A stretch of 64,000 bases of DNA from Archangium gephyra (GCF_001027285.1 NZ_CP011509.1:2116501-2180500), one strand, 5' to 3'; shown: positions 35,302 to 43,276, counted from the stretch's first letter. Numbers and translations are program-made. Notes: generated by a model not told the origin, from the sequence alone.

Positions 35302-35973
35302 GTGTCTGGCTCGATCGTCACAGGGAACCCATCCAAGACCGAGAGCCAGGGGGGCGCCTTCGAGGCGCACATCACCGTCGCCGCTCGCTCCGAGGAGGAC
35401 TTGCGGCGCTTCCGTGCGTTCTGCGACGCGGCCTCGGTGAAGTGCATCGTCATCGAGCTGGGCCGGGGCGCCGAGCCCTTCCAGCCCATGACGGCCTCGT
35501 ACCACCACGGCACGCTTCCTCATGCGCTCGAGCAGGCGCGGGCCATGGCGCGCGCCCTGTCGGCCGAGGGCTTCGACGTGAAGCGCCTGAAGCTGGAGGC
35601 CCTGGGCAAGAACCGGGACATTCCCGAGGACGACGCGACGGCCCGGGCCCAGCCCGCGAACTACTTCGAGTTCCACGTGAAGGTGGTGCTGCCCTCCGGG
35701 CACACGGAGCTGGAGGCGCTGCGCGCCCGCTGTGAGACCCATGGTGCGCACCTGTCGCGCAATGCGCGGAAGGTGCGGGAGGACGGTGCGTCCGAGCGCT
35801 TCGTCACGCTCCGGGTGTACGGCCTGGGCCGCGCGAACGCCGAGGCGCGCTTCACGGCGCTGCTGGATGACCTGGCGGCGACGGGGCTGAAGCTGACGCA
35901 GCGGATGCGGGAGTGGACGGTGTACGACTCCAACCGCGGGTTGGACCGTGGCTGGCTGGGAGATGCGACGTGA
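35302..35973 (+). CDS. Unknown protein of two similar halves, middle gene of the RNA ligase cassette
   Basis: 223 residues. The halves align by eye: FEAHITV...EEDLRRFRAFC (20-41) against FEFHVKV...ELEALRARC (122-145), each followed by two strands, a long helix (ALEQARAMARALSAEGF; RFTALLDDLAATGL) and a last strand. This suggests two ferredoxin-like units. The first half has H23-x-T25, the second H125-x-K127; duplicated H-x-T motifs are the mark of 2H phosphoesterases, but the second is not canonical, so this is only a hint. GTG start is preceded by GGGAGG. It overlaps the next gene by GTGA. Confidence 0.8.
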   Translation: MSGSIVTGNPSKTESQGGAFEAHITVAARSEEDLRRFRAFCDAASVKCIVIELGRGAEPFQPMTASYHHGTLPHALEQARAMARALSAEGFDVKRLKLEALGKNRDIPEDDATARAQPANYFEFHVKVVLPSGHTELEALRARCETHGAHLSRNARKVREDGASERFVTLRVYGLGRANAEARFTALLDDLAATGLKLTQRMREWTVYDSNRGLDRGWLGDAT

Positions 35974-36767
35974 ATGCCCCTGAGTTGCCACTCCGCGCCG
36001 GGGCGGCGGTGCTGCGCCGCCTCGCGCGCTCCTCGGAGCGGGAGTCGTTCGTCCTGCGTGGCGGGTTGATGATGCGGCTGTGGAGCGGCCCGGTGCCGCG
36101 GCCGGTGGAGGACCTGGACTTCCTCGCACGGTTCTCCTTCGACGCGGCGGACACCGTGAAGCGGTTGGAGTCCGTCCTCCGGGCCGGTGTGGAGGATGGA
36201 TTCTCCTTTGGCTCGCTGAAGTCCGAGGTCATCTGGGCGGAGACGGCCTTCCCGGGCGTGCGGGTCTTCGTGGAGACGCGGCTGCCCGGCGTGGACGGGA
36301 GTTTCGAGCTGCGCATCGACACGGGTTTTGGTGACCCCATGGAGCCGGGTCCCATGTGGACGGAGTACGCGCTCGGGGAAGCCCAGGCGGCGCGGGTCCT
36401 CGCGTGCCGGCCGGAGACGCTGCTCGCCTGGAAGGTGCACGGCCTCTTCGAGCGGGGAAAGGGCCGCTTCCGTCCCAAGGACCTGTTCGACGTGTACCTG
36501 CTCACGCGGTACGCGCCGTTGGACGTGGCGCTGTTGCCACGGGCGCTGCGGCTGGCGTTCGAATCGCGCGGAGACTCGCTGGAGGTGATGGCGCGGCTGA
36601 TGGCCGGTGAGTTCGGCCGCAGCCCGTGGAGCAACGAGAAGTGGGCGCGCTATCGCCACGGCCAGCCCGAGGGACGTCCAGAGGCCCTGGCCGAGGTGGT
36701 GGCCGAAGTCGCCACGGCGCTCCGGCCCACGTGGGAGGCCGCACGCTCGGGTCATGCCTTACCGTGA
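35970..36767 (+). CDS. AbiEii/AbiGii-type nucleotidyltransferase
   Basis: 265 residues matching the COG2253/PF08843 family (AbiEii, MenT, JHP933): LRGGLMMRLW with G31-G32, RPVEDLDFLA with catalytic D48 and D50, a third acidic site IDTGFGD around D117, and LLAWKVHGLF...RFRPKDLFDVYLL (K155, K170, D171). Known members are type IV toxin-antitoxin nucleotidyltransferases that add nucleotides to tRNA 3' ends. There is no AbiEi antitoxin gene; instead an RNA ligase and an unknown protein precede it, coupled by GTGA overlap. Role therefore may be RNA modification or repair rather than toxicity. Confidence 0.87.
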   Translation: MNAPELPLRAGAAVLRRLARSSERESFVLRGGLMMRLWSGPVPRPVEDLDFLARFSFDAADTVKRLESVLRAGVEDGFSFGSLKSEVIWAETAFPGVRVFVETRLPGVDGSFELRIDTGFGDPMEPGPMWTEYALGEAQAARVLACRPETLLAWKVHGLFERGKGRFRPKDLFDVYLLTRYAPLDVALLPRALRLAFESRGDSLEVMARLMAGEFGRSPWSNEKWARYRHGQPEGRPEALAEVVAEVATALRPTWEAARSGHALP

Positions 36768-36914
36768 ATCACGGCGAAACGCGGCGATGAGAGGCGATGG
36801 ACTGGCAGGAGAGGAAGGGAGCAGGCATTGGAAGCAGCCAGGGGGCCCGCGCGAGGGGCGTCAACGACCCTCGGTACAGTTCTTGGGCGCACGGGCGCTC
36901 CCCACCTTGAGGGA

Positions 36915-37241
36915 ATGTCTTACGCCATTGAACTGCCGGACCACCTGTTCGCCTTGATGGAGGAGTTGCCTCAGCGCACGTGCGCGACCATCCACCTGAT
37001 GCTCGCGCGGATCGCGGAACTGGCGTCCGTCTGGCCGCCGGATGACGCGAGGTGGAAGCAACTCGTCTATCAGGACGCGCAGGGGCTGCGCTTCTACGCG
37101 CAGGGGTGTTGTGTACAGCTCCGTCTGGATGCGGAGACGCAGCGCGTCGTGGTGCGCGGGATCGGCCGTGTTCTCGTCCGCCTGCCCTACGAGCTGCTCG
37201 GCTCCGATACAGGCTCCGAGGGCTCGCCCGCGCAACACTAG
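36915..37241 (+). CDS. Small protein with ParE/RelE-like features
   Basis: 108 residues. MSYAIELPDHLFALMEELPQ opening, helices through HLMLARIAELA, then strands around LRFYAQGCCVQLRLD and RVVVRGIGRVLVRL give the order of a RelE/ParE-type fold. No partner antitoxin is adjacent, and key RelE catalytic residues cannot be assigned. GAGGG lies unusually close to ATG (one to two bases). The frame is open 29 codons further upstream but I see no better start. It may be an orphan, domesticated member. Confidence 0.6.
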   Translation: MSYAIELPDHLFALMEELPQRTCATIHLMLARIAELASVWPPDDARWKQLVYQDAQGLRFYAQGCCVQLRLDAETQRVVVRGIGRVLVRLPYELLGSDTGSEGSPAQH

Positions 37242-37251
37242 GTGTCACGGA

Positions 37252-37413
37252 CTACTTTTTCGGGGGCGCGTTTCCTCTGCCGCCTCCCGACGGGTTACCT
37301 GTCGTGCTCGGCCAGTTGCCACCATTCTGGCCGCCACCGCTCTGGCTCCCACTGCCCTGGCCGCTGCTGCCCTGGCCACTGCTGCCTTTGCCTCCGCTAC
37401 TGTCTTGTCCCAT
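37252..37413 (-). CDS. 53-residue Gly/Ser/Gln-rich peptide
   Basis: A short ORF with ATG at 37411-37413 preceded five bases earlier by a perfect GGAGG. The first ~32 residues are nearly all Gly, Ser and Gln with a repeated GSSGQG unit; the last ~20 are different (NWPSTTG, GGGRGNAPPKK). It has no signal peptide or cysteine. The usage of GGC/AGC/CAG codons and the strong ribosome binding site argue for a real gene; low complexity in GC-rich DNA argues for caution. Its 3' end lies 10 bases from the 3' end of the ParE/RelE-like gene on the other strand. Confidence 0.6.
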   Translation of the reverse strand: MGQDSSGGKGSSGQGSSGQGSGSQSGGGQNGGNWPSTTGNPSGGGRGNAPPKK

Positions 37414-37556
37414 TGCCGCCTCCGTGTCGCTCTGCTCTCGGGGTCTGGTTCAAGACTATTCATCGGGCGCACGGCGCACGCCGGGTGATGCGCAACCGCC
37501 GCGGGGCGCTTGTCTGGCTGCCGCGTGTGGCGTGTGGTTCCTTCTCGAGCGGGTCT

Positions 37557-37784
37557 TCAATGGGTCAAGGGTGGACCTTGATGTGTCCTGTCCCGAGACA
37601 ACCCCCACGCCACCAGCGCGACGATGATGACGGCGAGCACCGCGAGCCACAGCCAGCCCATACCCCAGCGCGTGGAGTCGTAGACCTCATGGGGCGCGAT
37701 GGGCTCGGCCGACTGGGCGAGCGCCAGGGCCGGAGTGAAGAAGAGCGACCACAGGAATGCGTGCAGTGCGCGGAGATGGATCAT
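37557..37784 (-). CDS. Small membrane protein with signal peptide
   Basis: 75 residues: signal peptide ending ALA-Q (about 23), a short periplasmic stretch (EPIAPHEVYDSTRWG) and one TM helix (MGWLWLAVLAVIIVALVAW), then a basic tail, giving a type I small membrane protein. Family not recognised. It lies between the Gly-rich peptide and a REP element. Confidence 0.65.
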   Translation of the reverse strand: MIHLRALHAFLWSLFFTPALALAQSAEPIAPHEVYDSTRWGMGWLWLAVLAVIIVALVAWGLSRDRTHQGPPLTH

Positions 37785-37904
37785 GTTCGGCCTCCCGCGG
37801 CCTGGGAGCGGGCCACTCCTGGAACGGTCTTCACCTCCGGGGACGCGGACAAGGCACGGCTCCCGGGCACTCGGGCGAGCAGTGGGAACCCGGGAGTCTC
37901 GAAA

Positions 37905-37938
37905 CCCTCACCCCGTCCCTCTCCCGAGGGGAGAGGGG
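37905..37938. repeat. REP-like palindromic element (copy 2, inverted)
   Basis: CCCTCACCCCGT followed by the CCCTCTCCC / GAGGGGAGAGGGG hairpin, i.e. the same unit as at 32353 in opposite orientation. The flanking sequence (AACCCGGGAGTCTCGAAA before it) again matches the extended flank. Located between the lipoprotein stop (37965) and the small membrane protein start. Confidence 0.75.
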
Positions 37939-37964
37939 AAATCGGGCGAGGGCTTTCGTCTGGG

Positions 37965-38738
37965 TTACAGCGGCGGACGGACGTAGGCGCCTTCTTCCCG
38001 GCTGTAGTCCGGGATGTAGACGCGATCGGACGTGCCCGTCTCCTTGGCCTTGCGCGCCGGCTTCTTGGGCTCCGCCCGAGGCTCGTCTTTTTGCGCGGGC
38101 GCTTCCACGGCGATCGTCTTCAGCTCGGCATCGGAGGCTCGGGCCCTGTCGATGGCGGCCGCGTCGTAGATGGAGATCCACCAGCCTCCATAGCTCTCGT
38201 CCGCGGTGGGCGGTGTGACCTCGAACGTGAGGCCCGCCCGCTCCAGCTTGTCTTCATTCAGCGACAGGCCGTGCACCACCTCCCGGTCGGCGGCCTGCTG
38301 GAGCAGCCCGGCCATCAGGTTGCGCAGCTCCTCCTTGGTGCTCGTCTTGCCCGCATAGATGCCGATCTCCACGCCCGCGGGGTGCTGGGGGTCTCCGTAG
38401 ATGTTGAGCTCGCCCCGGGACGTCTCGTACGTGAGGTAGGGGACGTACCGGAAGACGCCGGTGTCGATGACCTCCGACGGAACCTGCTTGAGATCCCTCT
38501 TCCCGAACCGCGTCGCGAAGGTCTCGATGATCAGCCCGGAGTCGATGAGGCGGCCCTCGGTCACGGGCTTTCTGGAGGCCGGTGCCGGGGCGGACGACAG
38601 CGCCGCCGGAGTGCTCTTCATCGCCGGAGCGGCGGGCTGCTCCGGCTGCTCCCGGAGCTGCGAGCGGCTCGGATTCGGGCAACCGCCGAGCAACACCAGC
38701 GTGAGCATTCCACTGGCGACAGCCGGCCTGGGACGCAT
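37965..38738 (-). CDS. Hypothetical lipoprotein
   Basis: 257 residues from ATG 38738, which has a GAAGGGG sequence nearby; ATG 38765 is in frame nine codons upstream. A lipobox LLGGC gives an outer-membrane or periplasmic lipoprotein, followed by a Pro/Ala/Ser linker and a folded part (about 60-200) with FRYVPYLTYETSRGELNIYG and GWWISIYDAAAIDRAR. The tail is Lys/Glu/Pro-rich. No family recognised. Confidence 0.72.
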   Translation of the reverse strand: MRPRPAVASGMLTLVLLGGCPNPSRSQLREQPEQPAAPAMKSTPAALSSAPAPASRKPVTEGRLIDSGLIIETFATRFGKRDLKQVPSEVIDTGVFRYVPYLTYETSRGELNIYGDPQHPAGVEIGIYAGKTSTKEELRNLMAGLLQQAADREVVHGLSLNEDKLERAGLTFEVTPPTADESYGGWWISIYDAAAIDRARASDAELKTIAVEAPAQKDEPRAEPKKPARKAKETGTSDRVYIPDYSREEGAYVRPPL

Positions 38739-38852
38739 CTTCCCCTTCACCTGGAACGGATTCATCGGTGCGCGGACTCTACCGGATGCCAGCGAGGGCT
38801 CGATAGCCGCGTGGAGTGAGGAGGTGAAGGACGGCCGGCCGGGCAGGGAGGC

Positions 38853-39734
38853 TCAGCCGTTGGGGCCCGACAGGGGCTGCGACGTGTCGCCAGGCGTGGA
38901 GCGCAGCCGGCGGATGGCGCGCAGCAGCAGCTCGCCGTCCAGCGGGTTGGCGACGTAGCCCTTCGCCCCAATCTGGTGGGCCCGCTCGAGGTCCTCGTCC
39001 GTGGAGGAGCCGGAGAGGAGCAACGCCCCCGCGATGCGTGCTTCTCCCGCCAGCAGCCCCTCCATGGCCTGCACCGGGGCGAACACGATGTCCGAGGGCG
39101 TCGAGTGCATGACCTCCAGCGGCGTGGCGACCCTGGACCGAAGGCCGTGCCGCGCGAGTGCTCGCGAGATGAGGGTGGCGGTGACGGGAGGCCACGCGTA
39201 GAGCAGCAGGGGCGAGTCCGGACCCGATGACCCATGGGTGCCAGGGGCCGGCTCGGTGGCGTCGTCCTGGAGGCCATAGAGCGCGGCGAGCGCGTGGCCC
39301 AGCGCCGTGTCCGACGCGAGGTGGGGCTCGACGCGAGGCTTGCCGGAGACCGCTCGTACCGCGTCCAGCGCCTCGAGCGAGGCTGGAGCGGGCAGGGCCA
39401 CGTGCAGCACCACGCGCTCGTCCTTCTCGAGCCGCAGCGGCACCACCCGGTACTTCTGGGCGATGCGCTTGGGCACCAGCCGGGTGAGCTTGGGATCCAA
39501 CCGCTCGCGATCCAGGTCGATGGCGGGCAGGCCGAGCTGTAGGGAGAGCGCTCGGAGGATGTCGTCCTCGGTGCACAGTCCCTCGCGCACCAGCGCCCGT
39601 CCGAGTGGGACCCGGGTCTCGTGGTGGTGCACCAATCCGAGGCGGAGCTGGGCCCGGTCGATGAGCCCCAGCTCCATCAGGATTTCACCGAGCATGCGCC
39701 TGGACCCGAGCTGCATGGCTGTAACCGTTGCCAT
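38853..39734 (-). CDS. MshEN (GspE N-terminal) domain protein with receiver-like C-terminus
   Basis: 293 residues. The first ~145 match the N-terminal domain of GspE/PilB/MshE ATPases: RRMLGEILMELGLID, PLGRALVREGLCTEDDI, LGLPAIDL and a DRERLDPKLTRLVPKRIA stretch. Some MshEN domains bind c-di-GMP. No ATPase domain follows. Instead residues ~170-285 look like a response-regulator receiver in layout (YAWPPVTATLISRALARHG, SSTDEDLERAHQIGAKGYV, ELLLRAIRRLR) but the phospho-acceptor strand reads DIVFAPVQAME without the usual Asp and the conserved Lys is absent, so a pseudo-receiver is likely. Confidence 0.75.
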   Translation of the reverse strand: MATVTAMQLGSRRMLGEILMELGLIDRAQLRLGLVHHHETRVPLGRALVREGLCTEDDILRALSLQLGLPAIDLDRERLDPKLTRLVPKRIAQKYRVVPLRLEKDERVVLHVALPAPASLEALDAVRAVSGKPRVEPHLASDTALGHALAALYGLQDDATEPAPGTHGSSGPDSPLLLYAWPPVTATLISRALARHGLRSRVATPLEVMHSTPSDIVFAPVQAMEGLLAGEARIAGALLLSGSSTDEDLERAHQIGAKGYVANPLDGELLLRAIRRLRSTPGDTSQPLSGPNG

Positions 39735-39794
39735 GCGGCCCCTGCCCGGCGATGGGCACCCGGACGAGCCCCCGCCTCGCCGGCTGCTCTCCGG

Positions 39795-40232
39795 TCAGAA
39801 AGCGACCTGGGAGGCCCGGCCCCGGAGCGGGACGGCGATGTACGTCTGCAACTGGGCGTCGGTGGGAAGCCGGGAGAACCGGCTGCGGGTGAGGAAGCCC
39901 TGGGTCTCGATGCGCACCTCGCGCTCCGGACCATCGACGCGGGCCCTCGGAATCACCACGGTGAACAGGAGCGAGCCCGCGTCCGCGTCCGGCTCGAGCG
40001 TGATGGTCACCAAGGTGCCGAGCTCCGTCTCCTCCTGACGAATCTCGTCGCCGCTCGCATTCACCTCCCGGCACGAGTCCTGGTAGTGCAGCCGGGCATC
40101 CCCGGTGAAGCTGGTGGTCGAGAAGTGGATGGCGACTCCCCGGCCCAACAGCTCGTACATGTTGGGCACGACGGGCTCGGTGCGGGTCTCCGGGATGACG
40201 TGTACGGGTGCGGCTTCCATCGTGGCGTCCAT
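39795..40232 (-). CDS. Hypothetical protein
   Basis: 145 residues. AGGAGGAGC just upstream fixes ATG 40232, although the frame is open to 40469. The protein is beta-rich (ELGTLVTITLEPDADAG, then SLLFTVVIPRARV), with IHFSTTSFTGDARLHYQD near the middle. No signal peptide, TM helix or known motif. Single-gene unit between the MshEN protein and an esterase, all on the minus strand. Confidence 0.7.
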   Translation of the reverse strand: MDATMEAAPVHVIPETRTEPVVPNMYELLGRGVAIHFSTTSFTGDARLHYQDSCREVNASGDEIRQEETELGTLVTITLEPDADAGSLLFTVVIPRARVDGPEREVRIETQGFLTRSRFSRLPTDAQLQTYIAVPLRGRASQVAF

Positions 40233-40320
40233 GGTGCTCCTCCTGTCGGGTCCAGTGCAGCCGCAGTGGGCTGCCAAGGAAGATGGAGGAGTCGATTTCC
40301 GGACGTGACGGAGCCTCGTG

Positions 40321-41103
40321 TCAGCGCTCCGCGGTGAGCCAGCGCAGCAGGGCCTCCGGGGAGTCCACGTGGACGAAGTGGCCCGCGTCGGGAAGGGTAG
40401 CCACCGGGCAGCCCAGGGACTCCATCCGCGCCAGGTCCGCGTCGGAGACGTAGTGGGCCCGTCCGCCACGGATGCAGCGCACCTTCGCGCCCGGGCGCGT
40501 CAGCGCGGCCCACAGGTCCTCGCCATTCACCCGCCCGTGGAACTCGGCGAGCGACTCGCGGTCGAAACGCCAGCGCACCGTGCCATCCGGCGCCGGCTCC
40601 AGGTTCATGAGGAGCCAGTCCGCCAGCGGCCCGGACAGCCCTCGTCCCGTCAGCTCCGTGCGCATCGTCCGGCGGTCCGGTGCACCGGGAGGCGCGGCCC
40701 GGAGGATCTCCAACACCTTGCCGCTCTCCGACAGCTGGGTGGGAATGGGGCTGGGGGTGATGTCCAGCAGCGTCACGCGGGCCACGTCGGCCGGGGAGCG
40801 CAGGCTCGCGGCGAGCGAGACGCGCCCTCCCAGCGAGTGGCCCACCAGCTCCAGCGGCCCCTGGAGCCCGGCCGCGCGCGCCGTCTCCAGCACGTCCCCG
40901 GCCACCGTGGCCAGGGTGGCCCCGGGCGGCAGCCGCGGCGAGGTGCCGTGGCCCGTCATGTCCAGCAGGAGGAAGCGGCGGCTCTTGTCCACCTCGCTCC
41001 ATGCCGTGGCCAGCGAGCGCAGGTTGCGCCCCGTACCGAGGAAACCATGCAGCAGCACCGTGGGCCGCTGCCCCTCTCCCACCTGGAAGCTCTCGAGAAT
41101 CAC
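40321..41103 (-). CDS. Alpha/beta hydrolase, YbfF-like esterase
   Basis: 260 residues. HGFLGTGRNL (19-28) forms the oxyanion loop, GHSLGG the nucleophile elbow with S90, and DAGHFVHVDSPEALLRWL at the end carries the catalytic His. Length and motifs match E. coli YbfF, a cytosolic acyl-CoA/ester hydrolase. Its stop lies about 90 bases before the start of the downstream hypothetical gene. Confidence 0.88.
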   Translation of the reverse strand: MILESFQVGEGQRPTVLLHGFLGTGRNLRSLATAWSEVDKSRRFLLLDMTGHGTSPRLPPGATLATVAGDVLETARAAGLQGPLELVGHSLGGRVSLAASLRSPADVARVTLLDITPSPIPTQLSESGKVLEILRAAPPGAPDRRTMRTELTGRGLSGPLADWLLMNLEPAPDGTVRWRFDRESLAEFHGRVNGEDLWAALTRPGAKVRCIRGGRAHYVSDADLARMESLGCPVATLPDAGHFVHVDSPEALLRWLTAER

Positions 41104-41149
41104 GGTTGCCTCCTATAGCCCGAGCGCCTCCACATCGCAGCGCCTTCGC

Positions 41150-42511
41150 TCACATTCCGAAGGGCCAGGTGTCCGCGGCATCCTCCTCCTCGTGCCCGGC
41201 GTCCCGATCCAGGGGGTGCAGGGCGCTGGTGAGATCGAAGTGCAGCACCGCGTCGAACTGCGCTGGCAGGTCCGCGTGGAAGTAGTGGCTGTGGCGCTCG
41301 CTGTGGGGCGCGTAGATGACGCCGATGGCGCGCTCCAACCGCCGCTCGCGCAGGCCGGAGCCCGCCTCGCCCAGGTCCTCCATCCTCAGGAGGAAGCCGG
41401 GCATCCCCACCGCGTGGAAGAGCGCCTCGTAGCTGCCCCGCAGGGCCGGCCGCACCCGCCGTCTCAGGCCCGGCATGTCCCATTCACGCGCGGCGATGAC
41501 GCTGCCCGAGTACGTGGTGAAGCCCACGTTGTACGTCTCGCGGCCATGGCGCTCGCGCAGCAGCTGGCCCAGGTTCAGCTCGCCCTGGTCCCCCATCTGC
41601 GTGGCGCGTGCGTCGCCCAGGTGCGAGTTGTGCGCCCAGATGACCAGCCGCGCGGGGTTGCCGTGGCGGCGGCCGAGGTACTCGGCCAGGGCGTCCGCGG
41701 TGTCCGCCATGTGGGTGTCGCGCAGGTTCCAGGACTCGTCGCGCCCGGCGAACATGGTGCGGTAGTACGCCTCCGCGTCTCGCGCCAGCCGGGCGTTCTG
41801 CTCCGCGTAGAAGAGCGCGTCCTGTTCGAGCACCCCCTCCACCTCGCGCCGGCGCAGGTCCAGCAGCTGCTCGAGGACTTCGTTCGAGCAGGTGTCCGCG
41901 TAGCCATACGCCGTGGCGTGGCCGTAGGCCTGCGGGTCCGTGCCGTAGCGGTCGAAGCACGCGTAGCGGTGCCGGGCCCGCTCGGCCGCCGCGGGATCTC
42001 TCGCCGCCAGGTAGCGCACCACCTCGCGCATGGAGGCATGCAGGCTGTAGAGATCCAACCCGTAGAAGCCCACCTGGGGCGAGTCCTTGCCCCGTGCGGC
42101 GTTGTGCGCGCGCAGCCACTCCACCAGCTCCAGCACCTCCTGGTTGCGCCACATCCACCGGGGGAAGCGCTGGAAGTTGTCGAGCGCCCGCATCGCATCC
42201 GGATCCGCGCCCTGGCCCTGCACGTACTGGTTGAGCCGCAGTGCGTCCGGCCAGTCCGCCTCCACGGCCACCGCGGTGAAGCCCCGCTCGACGATGAGCC
42301 GGCGGGTGAGCGCGGCGCGGGCCCTGTAGAACTCGTGGGTTCCGTGAGTGGCCTCGCCCAGCAGGACGAAGCGCGCGTCACCGATGCCTTCCAGGAGCGC
42401 GTCGAAGTCCGAGTCATCGTCCTTCAGGGCAATGGCCGCGGTGCGCACGCCTTCGATGAGCTCTGGACGGAATTCCTGCTCGCCATGTCTGTCTTCATCG
42501 AACGGATTCAT
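41150..42511 (-). CDS. Erythromycin-esterase-like family protein
   Basis: 453 residues. The family active-site strand GEATHGTHEFYRAR (52-65) carries E53 and H56, the residues that activate water in EreA/EreC-type enzymes; later IWAHNSHLGDAR (about 300-311) matches the second conserved histidine segment. Characterised relatives open macrolide lactone rings, but many family members have unknown substrates, and succinoglycan-related members exist. ATG 42511 begins MNPFDEDRHG; the frame extends to 42601. No clear Shine-Dalgarno, but a perfect 9-bp inverted repeat (42521-42547) lies directly upstream. Confidence 0.85.
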   Translation of the reverse strand: MNPFDEDRHGEQEFRPELIEGVRTAAIALKDDDSDFDALLEGIGDARFVLLGEATHGTHEFYRARAALTRRLIVERGFTAVAVEADWPDALRLNQYVQGQGADPDAMRALDNFQRFPRWMWRNQEVLELVEWLRAHNAARGKDSPQVGFYGLDLYSLHASMREVVRYLAARDPAAAERARHRYACFDRYGTDPQAYGHATAYGYADTCSNEVLEQLLDLRRREVEGVLEQDALFYAEQNARLARDAEAYYRTMFAGRDESWNLRDTHMADTADALAEYLGRRHGNPARLVIWAHNSHLGDARATQMGDQGELNLGQLLRERHGRETYNVGFTTYSGSVIAAREWDMPGLRRRVRPALRGSYEALFHAVGMPGFLLRMEDLGEAGSGLRERRLERAIGVIYAPHSERHSHYFHADLPAQFDAVLHFDLTSALHPLDRDAGHEEEDAADTWPFGM

Positions 42512-42520
42512 GCAGTGAAG

Positions 42521-42547
42521 GTGGGCAGGCGGCCCGGACCTGCCCAC
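42521..42547 (-). promoter_or_regulatory. Perfect inverted repeat before the erythromycin-esterase-like gene
   Basis: GTGGGCAGG, nine intervening bases, CCTGCCCAC. It ends ten bases before the start codon, so in the transcript it would form a stable hairpin occupying the place where a ribosome binding site is expected; none is visible. It could be a protein operator or an RNA element limiting translation. Confidence 0.4.
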
Positions 42548-42676
42548 GCGGCCCCGACAAGCCGGAGGGTTGACAGACGGGAGGGCACGCCCGCTCCTCA
42601 ACTGGCCCTCTCCTGGCGGGCAGGCAGGCGCTCGCTTTCAATCCAGGAATAAGCAGGCTGGCCGACCCTAAAGGGC

Positions 42677-43270
42677 ATGAACACCTTCGACGACATGGAG
42701 CCCAAGCGAGAGAACATGACGGTGTCGGCGGGGAGGAGTTGGCGGGGTGTTCGGTGGCTGGTGCTGGCCATGACGCTCATGGCGGGCACGGCCCAGGCCA
42801 AGGTGATGGCGGGTGTCCGTCTCCCGGATGCCATCTCGCTCCAGGGCAAGGAGCTGTTGTTGGAGCACGTGGAGCTCAAGAAGAAGCTCTTCTTCGAGAT
42901 CTACGTCTGGGGCCTCTACCTGGAGCAGAAGCCGACCTCCACCCAACAGGCCATTGCCTTCCAGGGACCCAAGCAGCTGCAGCTCCACTTCCGGCGCAGC
43001 ATCAAACGCGAGCAGCTGGCGGATGCCTTCCGTGCCTTCCTTTCCAACAGCCGGGCGCTGCGCTCCCCGGAGATGAAGCGCCACTCGGAGATGCTCGTCC
43101 AGTCGCTCAAGGGCGTGCGCAAGGGAGACACGCTGCTCATCACCTATCTGCCGGACAAGGGATTGCAGATCTCCGGTGAGGGCAGCCAGGGAGCGGTGAT
43201 TCCCGGCAAGGCCTTCGCGGACGCGCTCTTCGACGCGTGGCTGTCGGAGAACCCCATCTACGAGCGCTAG
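42677..43270 (+). CDS. Chalcone-isomerase-like domain protein, exported
   Basis: 197 residues. After an N-terminal hydrophobic segment ending AQA (about 40) comes a chalcone-isomerase fold of the bacterial lipid-binding-like kind: LQGKELLLEHVELKKKLFF, EIYVWGLYLEQ, and GSQGAVIPGKAFADALFDAWL as the closing helix, with the FEIYVWGLYL strand typical. Bacterial members are exported proteins of unknown function without isomerase activity. An in-frame ATG at 42719 would shorten the cytoplasmic leader before the signal. Confidence 0.8.
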   Translation: MNTFDDMEPKRENMTVSAGRSWRGVRWLVLAMTLMAGTAQAKVMAGVRLPDAISLQGKELLLEHVELKKKLFFEIYVWGLYLEQKPTSTQQAIAFQGPKQLQLHFRRSIKREQLADAFRAFLSNSRALRSPEMKRHSEMLVQSLKGVRKGDTLLITYLPDKGLQISGEGSQGAVIPGKAFADALFDAWLSENPIYER

Positions 43271-43276
43271 CCGCGC

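Noticed and set aside
36915-37241. Toxin-antitoxin pair around the ParE/RelE-like protein
   Set aside because: No small antitoxin-like ORF directly before or after on the same strand; the upstream gene ends 147 bases earlier and belongs to the RNA ligase cassette.
37245-37472. 75-residue Ala/Arg-rich minus ORF over the Gly-rich peptide
   Set aside because: Repetitive alternate-frame reading of the same DNA; the frame of the 53-residue peptide has the perfect Shine-Dalgarno.
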